Positions 1-4,814 of a stretch of DNA of 5,206 nt are shown here, piece by piece (position 1 is the stretch's first letter; each line of letters starts with the position of its first letter). The translations under genes and the position numbers were made by a program. The stretch comes from Verrucomicrobiota bacterium (lineage in GTDB: Bacteria > Verrucomicrobiota > Verrucomicrobiia > Opitutales > UBA953): NCBI GenBank assembly GCA_009924535.1, contig RFRI01000127.1, positions 1-5,206 of the forward strand, written 5' to 3'. The notes beneath the pieces were generated by a model. That model saw nothing but the letters and a program-made list of their open reading frames with translations. It had not been told where the DNA came from and did not search any database.

Positions 1-147
1 TCCCTACTCACTCACATGGCCAACATCAAAGCTAACAAGAAGAGCATCCGCCAGACCACCCGTCGCGCTGTTGTGCTCAGCGCGACGGGTGGTCTGGCGG
101 ATGCTCTTCTTGTTAGCTTTGATGTTGGCCATGTGAGTGAGTAGGGA
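1..147. repeat. Perfect 70-bp inverted repeat at window end (probable fold-back artefact)
   Basis: Bases 1-70 are the exact reverse complement of 78-147, with a 7-base loop at 71-77. Each arm contains the start of an rpsT-like reading frame, so both strands begin with the same S20 N-terminus. The right arm is joined to unique sequence and to the tRNA-Tyr gene, so it is the chromosomal copy. The left arm ends at the window edge. A duplicated coding start with no mismatch over 70 bp, right at a sequence end, is typical of a chimeric fold-back or an assembly-end artefact rather than a biological hairpin. A real recent inverted duplication cannot be excluded from sequence alone. Confidence 0.9.
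70..132 (-). CDS. rpsT: 30S ribosomal protein S20, N-terminal fragment
   Basis: Reading leftwards from an ATG at 130-132, the frame gives MANIKANKKSIRQTTRRAEH followed by N, which is the characteristic lysine/arginine-rich N-terminus of bacterial S20. S20 is a primary 16S rRNA-binding protein of the small subunit, usually about 85-90 residues. Only about 21 residues are genuine here. The codons for E, H and N lie in the palindrome loop, and after them the frame enters the inverted copy and loses homology. No Shine-Dalgarno sequence is visible before the ATG; the upstream bases are a CTCACTCAC run. The gene lies on the same strand as tRNA-Tyr, about 100 bp downstream of it. The family call is strong although the fragment is short. 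Confidence 0.8.
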
Positions 148-199
148 AGCGGGGGGTGCCCCTCGGAGTCAACGCGGATTTGAGGGCTCCGGGCAGGGA

Positions 200-222
200 G
201 AGGCCCCTTTTTGAGGGGCCTC
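200..222. terminator. Strong hairpin between tRNA-Tyr and rpsT
   Basis: Bases 200-208 (GAGGCCCCT) pair perfectly with 214-222 (AGGGGCCTC) around a 5-base loop, TTTTG on the plus strand. The hairpin sits 11 bases beyond the encoded CCA end of tRNA-Tyr on its 3' side. It may terminate or process the tRNA transcript before rpsT. No T-tract follows the stem on either strand, so it is not a standard intrinsic terminator; an RNA-processing or attenuating role is equally possible. Confidence 0.45.
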
Positions 223-233
223 ATGAGTCCTGC

Positions 234-320
234 TGGTGGAAGGGGTGGGATTCGAACCCACGAACAGCGAAGCTGAACGGATTTACAGTCCGCGACCTTT
301 AGCCACTTGGATACCCTTCC
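234..320 (-). tRNA. tRNA-Tyr (anticodon GUA), CCA encoded
   Basis: On the minus strand the acceptor stem GGAAGGG (314-320) pairs with CCCTTCC (238-244). It is followed by discriminator A (237) and a genomically encoded CCA (234-236). The anticodon loop CTGTAAA places GTA at 284-286, which reads tyrosine codons. The TTCGAATCC T-arm signature is present. A long variable arm lies between the anticodon and T stems, as expected for bacterial class II tRNA-Tyr. Total length is 87 nt with CCA. It is transcribed towards rpsT. Confidence 0.96.
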
Positions 321-336
321 GGCCAACAGGATGGGC

Positions 337-365
337 AACTTGGCAGTGCCGCAGGCCCATGACAA
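337..365 (-). promoter_or_regulatory. Candidate promoter for tRNA-Tyr
   Basis: On the minus strand TTGTCA (360-365) matches five of six bases of the sigma-70 -35 consensus. Seventeen bases further lies CAAGTT (337-342), a poor -10 match. The geometry would start transcription about 10 nt before the tRNA 5' end. The -35 match and spacing support it and the weak -10 counts against it, so this is a suggestion only. Confidence 0.25.
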
Positions 366-403
366 GCGCTTTCGCTGGACTTAATGGCCCTTTCTCCGGG
401 CGC

Positions 404-427
404 TGAAGGGGGCTTTTTGCCCCTTCA
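404..427. other. GC-rich hairpin in the divergent tRNA/DCC-gene spacer
   Basis: TGAAGGGG (404-411) pairs exactly with CCCCTTCA (420-427) around GCTTTTTG. The stem lies about 30 bp before the start of the plus-strand DCC gene, between divergently transcribed genes. It could be the remnant of a terminator, a leader structure of the plus-strand gene, or an attenuator. No T-tract follows it. The remaining spacer (321-457) shows no gene. Confidence 0.4.
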
Positions 428-457
428 CACCGGCGGGGCATCGCTTAGGCTCCGCCT

Positions 458-844
458 ATGCGGAAAACGCCTCTGCTCGTGCTGATCGACGGCACCTGCG
501 CCCTGTGCAACGGCACGGCGGCCTGGCTGGCCCGCCGCAACGCCGACGGCGCCATGATCTTCGCCCCGAACCAAGGCGAGGTCGCCCGGATCGCCGGCGA
601 ACCCCCGGGCGGCGACATGGGCACGATCGTCGTCTGGGATGGGTCCCGAAGGTTAGTACGCTCGGACGCCGTGCTCCTCCTGTTTCAGACCCTCGGCGGA
701 GGCTGGAGGTTGTTCGCCTTCATGGCTCGTCTCTGTCCGGGCGGGCTGCGCGACTTCCTCTACGACCAGGTCGCCCGTCGCCGCCACCGTTTCGCCGGAC
801 CATCCTCCTGTACGCGCTTGAGCCCGTACGACCTCGCGGAATAG
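458..844 (+). CDS. DCC-family (DUF393) thiol-disulfide oxidoreductase-like protein
   Basis: The 128-residue product fits the DCC/DUF393 family in length and layout. Near the N-terminus is the defining motif D11-G12-x-C14-x-x-C17-N18, a CXXC pair typical of thioredoxin-like redox proteins. It is followed by the family's FAPNQ segment (35-39), a TIVVWDG strand (56-62), the conserved R68-S69-D70-A71 block, and a C-terminal LRDFLYDQVARRRHRF stretch (97-112) matching the usual lRDxvYdxiAxxRxR signature. An extra Cys118 also follows family practice. The protein is probably cytosolic, with no signal peptide. The family is predicted to act in disulfide/thiol exchange, but substrates are largely unknown. 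No Shine-Dalgarno is evident before the ATG. It is followed 10 nt later by the lipoprotein gene, so the two may be co-transcribed. Confidence 0.88.
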   Translation: MRKTPLLVLIDGTCALCNGTAAWLARRNADGAMIFAPNQGEVARIAGEPPGGDMGTIVVWDGSRRLVRSDAVLLLFQTLGGGWRLFAFMARLCPGGLRDFLYDQVARRRHRFAGPSSCTRLSPYDLAE

Positions 845-854
845 AACCAGCGTC

Positions 855-1139
855 ATGAAGTTCCTGCCCCGCGCCCTTCTGTTCGCCTGCGCGCTGCTCG
901 GCGTCGGTTGCGCGATGCCGAACGCGAAGCGCGATGCCGACGATCAGCAGCGCCGGCTCATGGACGATACCGATGAGCGCAAGGCGCGCCTGCAGGCGCG
1001 CGGCACGTTGAGCCCGCAGGAATACGAGGCCATGGCCCTCAAGATGGGTTGGACGACCAAGAGCAAGGACGGCCTGCCGGCTGCTCCGACGACCGAGGAA
1101 CTCGAGAAGCGCGTCAAAGCCGCCGGGACGAATCGCTGA
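855..1139 (+). CDS. Small putative lipoprotein of unknown function
   Basis: The 94-residue product begins with a short basic N-terminus and a hydrophobic stretch (about residues 4-18) ending in GVGC at Cys19. This resembles a type II signal peptide with an imperfect lipobox, since the -3 position is Gly rather than Leu. Cleavage would leave a 76-residue, highly charged, largely helical domain rich in Asp, Arg, Lys and Glu (about 25-58), then a low-complexity linker and a helical C-terminus. I recognise no family. The stop TGA overlaps the ATG of the oppB-like gene by one base (TGATG), implying translational coupling and perhaps a link to the transporter. It is too small to be the periplasmic peptide-binding protein. 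Membrane anchoring is inference. Confidence 0.75.
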   Translation: MKFLPRALLFACALLGVGCAMPNAKRDADDQQRRLMDDTDERKARLQARGTLSPQEYEAMALKMGWTTKSKDGLPAAPTTEELEKRVKAAGTNR

Positions 1140-2032
1140 TGGCTTACGTCCTGCGTCGCCTGCTGGAGATGGTCCCGGTGCTGCTCGTCGTGGTGGTCGC
1201 CACCTTCTTCCTCGCGCACGCGGTCCCGGGAGGACCTTTCGACAAGGATCGTCCGCTGCCGGCGGAAGTGAAGGCGCGACTCGAGCAGTACTACGGCCTC
1301 GACCAGCCCGTCTACGTCCAGCTCGGGAACTACGTCGTCCGGCTCGCGCAGGGCGACCTCGGTCCGTCCATCAAGTACCCCGGCTGGTCCGTCCGCGAGG
1401 TCATCGGCGCGCGCATCGGCGTCTCCGTCTCGCTCGGCCTCGTCGCCTTGCTGCTCGCGGTGCTGCTCGGCGTGCCCGTCGGCGTGCTCGCCGCATCGCG
1501 GCCCAACAGCTGGCTCGATCGCGTCCCGATGGGCTTCACGCTCGTGGGCATCTGCGTGCCGTCGTTCGTGCTCGGTCCGATCCTGGCGCTCCTCTTCTCG
1601 CTCGGCCTGGGCTGGCTGCCGCCCTGCGGCTGGGGTTCCGCGATCCATTACGTCCTGCCCGCCTGCACGCTGGGGCTCATCACCGCCGCGCCGCTGGCGC
1701 GCCTCACCCGCGGTTCGCTGATGGAAGTTCGTTCGCTGGATTACGTCCGCACCGCCCGGGCCAAGGGCGTGCCGCCGCTGCGCGTCTGGTTCGTGCATGC
1801 GCTGCGTAACGCGCTGCTGCCCGTCGTCACCTACCTCGGCCCCGCCGCGGCTGGTCTCGTCTCGGGCTCCTTCCGTCGCCGAGTCCTTCGCCTCCGAAAG
1901 CGGCTGGCAGCGCTTCCGGAAGGACCGTGCGGCCGTCTGGTCGGCCTGTTTCCTTCTGTCGATCTCCGCGGTCTGCTTCCTCTCGCCGTGGATCTCGCCT
2001 TATCCCTACATGGAGCAGAACCTCGCCCATAG
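1139..2032 (+). pseudogene. oppB: OppB-like peptide ABC permease, C-terminus lost and frameshifted
   Basis: From the ATG at 1139 the product opens with MAYVLRRLLEMVPVL and a first membrane helix (about 12-29). It then has the PGGPF segment (30-34), a GLDQPVYVQ periplasmic motif, further hydrophobic helices, and the cytoplasmic EAA-type loop Y202-VRTARAKGV that contacts the ATPase. This is the standard order for OppB/DppB, which forms half of the channel for peptide import. OppB is normally about 306 residues. Here homology stops at residue 245 (GLVSGSF, ending at 1873), where VVET followed by a GLPG-like block and the last helices would be expected. The frame then reads out-of-frame oppC DNA, arginine-rich at first, until the TAG at 2030-2032. 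The start at 1139 was preferred over an upstream ATG at 1049 because that one lies inside the lipoprotein gene. Confidence 0.85.
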
Positions 2033-2726
2033 CGCGATGGCTCCGTCCTCGGCGCATTGGCTCGGCACCGATCTCCTCGGCCGCGACGTCCTTTCGCGCC
2101 TGCTCCAAGGCGGCATGATCTCCCTTTTCGTCGGCTTCATCGCCACCGCCGTCGCCTTGGCCGTGGGCATCTGCTACGGCGTGCTCGCGGCGGAGGTCGG
2201 CGGCCGGGCCGAGGACGCGATGATGCGCTTCGTCGACATCGTGAGCACCTTGCCGCTGACGCTCATCGTGATCCTGTGCACGGTCGTCTTCGGGCAGAAC
2301 ATGCCGATGATCTTCCTGGCCGTCGGCGGCGTCTCCTGGCTGACCATGGCGCGCATCATCCGTAACCAGACCCGGGAGATGAAGGCCTCGCAGTTCGTAC
2401 AGGCCGCCGAATCGCTCGGCCAGTCTCATTGGGGTATCTTCAGACGTCATTACCTGCCTAACCTCGGCGGCACCATCGCCGTCTGCGCCACGCTCACCGT
2501 CCCCGGTGTCATGCTCCTGGAGGCCTTCGTGAGCTTCCTGGGGCTCGGCGTGAAGGCCCCGATGACCTCCTGGGGTCTGATGATCAAGGAAGGGGCCGAC
2601 ATCATGGAAGAGTGCCCTTGGCTGCTGGTCTCGCCCTCGCTCGTCTTCGCGCTCACGCTGCTCTCCCTGAATTTCCTCGGCGACGGCCTGCGCGACGCCT
2701 TCGACCCGCGATCCTCCCGCAAGTAA
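1875..2726 (+). pseudogene. oppC: OppC-like peptide ABC permease, 5' end missing
   Basis: The frame carries the OppC N-terminal signature SGWQRFRKDRAAV, a first membrane helix (about 1935-1990) and the HWLGTDLLGRDVLSRLL block (about 2055-2105) that marks this subfamily. Several more helices follow, then the EAA loop QFVQAAESLGQSHWGIFRRH (about 2393-2450), and it ends in GDGLRDAFDPR, all as in OppC/DppC (about 300 residues). OppC pairs with OppB to form the membrane channel. No plausible start lies at the gene's beginning. The frame is open back to an ATG at 1797, but that stretch is out-of-frame oppB DNA. About 10-20 N-terminal residues and the start appear lost together with the end of oppB. 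No ATPase gene follows; the next gene starts three bases after the stop. Confidence 0.85.
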
Positions 2727-2729
2727 GCC

Positions 2730-2993
2730 ATGCCGCTGCGCCGTTACATCGTCATCAAGCCCGACGGAGCCGAGGGGGATGAGTTCGAGGCCGACCTGCC
2801 GCCGGAGGCGCCCGACTTCACGCATCACCCCGTGACGAAGGAGCCGTGCCGCCGCGTCCTCGAGTCGCCCACGCTCACGACCAAGTACGGCGAAGGCGCC
2901 ATGAAGCAGGGCCTGAGCGATAAGCGCCTCGCCCAGGCCGGATTCCAGCGGCTGGAGAAGGATGGCAAGGGTGGCTGGAACAAGCTCAACTGA
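2730..2993 (+). CDS. Small FmdB-like protein lacking zinc-ribbon cysteines
   Basis: The 87-residue product starts three bases after the oppC stop and is probably co-transcribed with it. The opening MPLRRYIVI, the FEADLPPEAPDFTHHPVTKE segment, the following PCRRVLESP and a C-terminal LSDKRLAQAGFQRLEKDG block resemble the FmdB/CxxC-type small zinc-ribbon family. In that family an MPxYxY start, a CPxCG knuckle preceding V-x-R-V, and a GFxxY tail are usual. Here the metal-binding CxxC pairs are absent: only one cysteine (Cys40) remains, and HP replaces the second knuckle. The fold may persist without zinc. The family assignment is by eye and tentative, and the function is unknown. A hairpin at 3026-3049 lies 32 nt after its stop. 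Confidence 0.6.
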   Translation: MPLRRYIVIKPDGAEGDEFEADLPPEAPDFTHHPVTKEPCRRVLESPTLTTKYGEGAMKQGLSDKRLAQAGFQRLEKDGKGGWNKLN

Positions 2994-3025
2994 GTTCCGG
3001 TCCCTCGGCGACCTCCGCAAATGAA

Positions 3026-3049
3026 TCACCCCGCCGGGTGGCGGGGTGA
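3026..3049. terminator. Hairpin shared by convergent genes
   Basis: TCACCCCGCC (3026-3035) pairs perfectly over 10 bp with GGCGGGGTGA (3040-3049) around a GGGT loop. It lies between the ends of the plus-strand FmdB-like gene and the minus-strand rpsP. On the minus strand it is followed by the moderately T-rich TTCATTT; on the plus strand no T-run follows. It is therefore most likely the rpsP terminator, possibly acting in both directions. Its core stem CCCCGCC/GGCGGGG is the same as in the rplS terminator. Confidence 0.7.
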
Positions 3050-3088
3050 AGCATCGTCAGGGTGGGCGTTTCCGCCGTGTAAATCTAC

Positions 3089-3355
3089 TTAGGCTTTGGC
3101 CGGAGCCGCCGCTTCTTCGCGGGCACGCTTCACGAGCGACTTCGCGGTGTCGGACGGCTGGGCGCCGAGCTTGACCCAATGGTCGACGCGCTCGACGTTG
3201 ATCACCAGACCCGGGGTCTTGCCACGGGCGCGAGGATTGTAGTTGCCGAGGACTTCGACGAAACGGCCGTCACGGCGGATGGCTTGTTCGGCGACGACGA
3301 GACGATAGGTCGGCTCGTTTTTCGTACCGAAGCGTTGGAGGCGGATGCGTAGCAT
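3089..3355 (-). CDS. rpsP: 30S ribosomal protein S16
   Basis: The 88-residue product has the hallmark S16 N-terminus M-L-R-I-R-L-Q-R-F-G (1-10), then the NEPTYRLVVAEQ segment (13-24), RDGRFVEVLGNYNP (28-41), and a helix containing ERVDHWVKLGAQPSDT. Length is normal for the family (about 80-90). It ends in a short Ala/Pro/Lys tail (EEAAAPAKA). S16 is an early-binding small-subunit protein that stabilises 16S rRNA. The ATG is kept because it gives the canonical MLRIRLQRFG start; the bases before it (CCACCTTCTCCCAATCCA) have no Shine-Dalgarno. It is separated from rplS by about 300 bp and a terminator, so it probably has its own promoter, unlike the usual rpsP-first operon. Confidence 0.97.
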   Translation of the reverse strand: MLRIRLQRFGTKNEPTYRLVVAEQAIRRDGRFVEVLGNYNPRARGKTPGLVINVERVDHWVKLGAQPSDTAKSLVKRAREEAAAPAKA

Positions 3356-3608
3356 TGGATTGGGAGAAGGTGGTGCGGTGAGCGTCCTAGGAGGGTTCTC
3401 AAAAGACGGATGTGCAAGGACGCAGGAGGGAGGGGGCGAGTCAAGCCTTCCCCAGAAGGTTTTGGTAAAAAATCAGCCACCCGGCCCGCCCCCTTCGTCA
3501 AAACACACATAACAAGCCACTGTTAATAAGTGGGTTAGACTGTATCTTGCGTATAGGGGGTTGATAGGTCTTTTCAGCCCGCTTCCGATTGGCCTCAAAC
3601 CTAGGCAC
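3356..3608. other. Non-coding rpsP upstream region
   Basis: No gene is supported here. The part from about 3460 to 3600 is noticeably more A/T-rich than the surroundings, as expected for a promoter region of the minus-strand rpsP. Two -35-like hexamers occur on the minus strand, TTGACG (3496-3501) and TTGACT (3439-3444), but neither has a convincing -10 at 16-18 bp. An interrupted palindrome CCACT-N7-AGTGG spans 3517-3533 around an A/T-rich centre and could be an operator or simply chance. I would expect the rpsP promoter in this stretch without being able to fix it. Confidence 0.45.
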
Positions 3609-3635
3609 AAAAAACCCCGCCAGGGGGCGGGGTTT
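3609..3635 (-). terminator. Intrinsic terminator of the trmD-rplS transcript
   Basis: Read on the minus strand, AAACCCCGCC (from 3635 to 3626) pairs with GGCGGGGTTT (3621 to 3612) over 10 bp around a 4-base loop. The stem runs directly into a T-tract (complement of A3609-3614). It begins about 20 nt after the rplS stop. This is a canonical Rho-independent terminator and separates rpsP from the trmD-rplS unit. Confidence 0.93.
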
Positions 3636-3654
3636 CGGGGAAGCCTGTGCGGGC

Positions 3655-4065
3655 TTACTTGGCGGCGGCGGCCGCGGCAGCAGCTGCGGCGTGCTCGGTC
3701 GGATCGAAGCGCTTTTCTTTGACCTTGGTCGCCGACTTGCCCTGGCGATCGCGGAGGTAGAAGAGGCGGGCGCGCATGACCTGCGAGACGCGTTCGACTT
3801 CGATCTTTTCGATGTTCGGGGAGTGGACCGGGAAGGTGCGCTCGACGCCTTCGCCGAAGGAGACGCGGCGAACGGTGAAGGTGGCGTGGATGCCTCCGCC
3901 CTTACGCTGGATGACGATGCCGGAGAAGGTCTGGGTGCGCTCCTTGTCGCCTTCGCGAACCTTGGTGGCTACCTTGACGCCGTCGCCGACCTTGAAATCG
4001 TGGTCGCCGCGGGCGGTCTTCAGCTGGGGCTGGGTGGCAAATTGGATGAGGGGATGGTTGCTCAT
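3655..4065 (-). CDS. rplS: 50S ribosomal protein L19 with poly-alanine tail
   Basis: The 136-residue product matches L19 throughout: the FKVGDGVKVATKVREGDKER segment (24-43), TFSGIVIQRKGGG (46-58), FTVRRVSFGEGVERTFPVHS (63-82), IEKIEVERV (85-93), and ARLFYLRDRQGKSATKVKEK (99-118). L19 lies at the subunit interface of the 50S particle. Family length is usually about 115-120. The extra residues are mainly C-terminal: after FDPTEH come ten consecutive alanines (126-135) and a final lysine. The ATG at 4065 is chosen over an upstream in-frame ATG at 4140 because the latter lies within trmD. The chosen start overlaps the trmD stop in an ATGA (4062-4065), implying coupling. No Shine-Dalgarno is visible. 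Confidence 0.97.
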   Translation of the reverse strand: MSNHPLIQFATQPQLKTARGDHDFKVGDGVKVATKVREGDKERTQTFSGIVIQRKGGGIHATFTVRRVSFGEGVERTFPVHSPNIEKIEVERVSQVMRARLFYLRDRQGKSATKVKEKRFDPTEHAAAAAAAAAAK

Positions 4066-4769
4066 GGCTGGTGTTCTTGGTCTTTCATCAGGTCCGGTCT
4101 GCGTTGCTTTGTCTTCTCTATTTGCCTTTCCCGACGCCATTTTTCGATTTCGGCGTGATTTCCTCCTAGGAGGACGGGGGGCACCTCGAGACCATCATAA
4201 ACAGCGGGTCGGGTGAACTGCGGAAAGGCGAGCAACTTGCCGTTGTAACTATCCCCCGTCAAGGAGTTTTCCTCCCCGAGCACTCCGGGGATTTGCCGGC
4301 CGAGGCAATCGACCAAGACGCAGGCGGGCAAAGTGCCATTAGTAAGGACATAATCCCCGATGGAGACCTCCCGGGTGACCTTCCGGTCGCGGAAGCGCTG
4401 GTCGATACCCTCGTAATGGCCCGAAATGAGGATTAGGTGGCTCTTTTGGGCCAGTTCCTTGGCCAGCTTATTGGTCAATTGTTCACCATCAGGGCAAAGA
4501 TAGACCACTTCGCAGTCCGGGGTGGCCAGGGCGTCGACGGCGTCGAAGAGGGGCTGGCAGCTCATGAGCATGCCGGGACCGCCGCCGTAGGGCATGTCGT
4601 CCACTTTGCGGTGCTTGTCTTTGGAATAGGCGCGGAGGTCGTGGGCCTTGAACTCGATCAGGCCCTTGTCGATGGCCTTGCCGATGACGGACTCCTGGAG
4701 GAAGCCGTCGGCCATGGCCGGGAAGAGGGTGACGAGGTCGATGCGGATGGCCACGGTGAACGCGTCCAT
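4062..4769 (-). CDS. trmD: tRNA (guanine-N1-)-methyltransferase TrmD
   Basis: TrmD methylates G37 of tRNAs reading CNN-type codons, using S-adenosylmethionine, and so prevents +1 frameshifting. The 235-residue product has the SPOUT-class trefoil-knot motifs in order: IDLVTLFP (10-17), DDMPYGGGPGMLM (57-69), SGHYEGIDQR (116-125), EVSIGDYVLTNG (134-145), IPGVLG (160-165), FPQFTRP (182-188), and VPPVLLGGNHAEIEKWRR (196-213). By alignment in memory with the Haemophilus enzyme, catalytic Arg154 and Asp169 correspond to Arg158 and Asp173 here; both are present. Ala181 sits where many proteobacterial enzymes have Asp. The ATG at 4769 may not be the true start: a GTG at 4754 would give the more usual short N-terminus before IRIDLVTLFP. 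It is coupled to rplS by ATGA. Confidence 0.97.
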   Translation of the reverse strand: MDAFTVAIRIDLVTLFPAMADGFLQESVIGKAIDKGLIEFKAHDLRAYSKDKHRKVDDMPYGGGPGMLMSCQPLFDAVDALATPDCEVVYLCPDGEQLTNKLAKELAQKSHLILISGHYEGIDQRFRDRKVTREVSIGDYVLTNGTLPACVLVDCLGRQIPGVLGEENSLTGDSYNGKLLAFPQFTRPAVYDGLEVPPVLLGGNHAEIEKWRRERQIEKTKQRRPDLMKDQEHQP

Positions 4770-4814
4770 CCAACAGCGGAATGCCGCCCGAGGGCAAGCC
4801 GTCCCTGCGGCCGC

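Noticed and set aside
16..144. A 42-codon plus-strand frame starting with the S20 N-terminus and reading through the palindrome to a TAG
   Set aside because: After codon 18 it reads the antisense of its own beginning, so it is a product of the fold-back, not a gene.
1..147. CRISPR repeat, attachment site or transposon end at the left edge
   Set aside because: There is one inverted pair only, no direct repeats or spacers, no transposase, and the arms are coding sequence of rpsT.
944..1798. Long minus-strand frame of 284 codons antisense to the lipoprotein and oppB
   Set aside because: It is very rich in Arg, Asp, Glu and His with no recognisable domain, as expected of an antisense frame in GC-rich coding DNA. 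The plus strand encodes a clear permease.
1797..1874. ATG at 1797 as the native start of oppC
   Set aside because: The first 26 codons are oppB DNA read in the wrong frame (MRCVTRCCPSS) and match no OppC N-terminus.
1827..3029. Minus-strand frame of 400 codons antisense to oppC and the FmdB-like gene
   Set aside because: Composition is that of a GC-rich antisense shadow (R, G, D, E, H), and oppC on the plus strand has strong family motifs.
3416..3501. Firm promoter call for rpsP from TTGACG and TTGACT hexamers
   Set aside because: No acceptable -10 element is found at normal spacing for either, so only a regional statement is supported.
4066..4140. Upstream in-frame extension of L19 to an ATG at 4140
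   Set aside because: The extra 25 residues overlap the conserved trmD 3' end in another frame. The ATG at 4065 gives a normal L19 N-terminus and a standard ATGA overlap.
3589..4158. Plus-strand frame of 189 codons opposite rplS
   Set aside because: It is antisense to an unmistakable L19 gene and includes the terminator; the glycine- and alanine-rich product has no family features.
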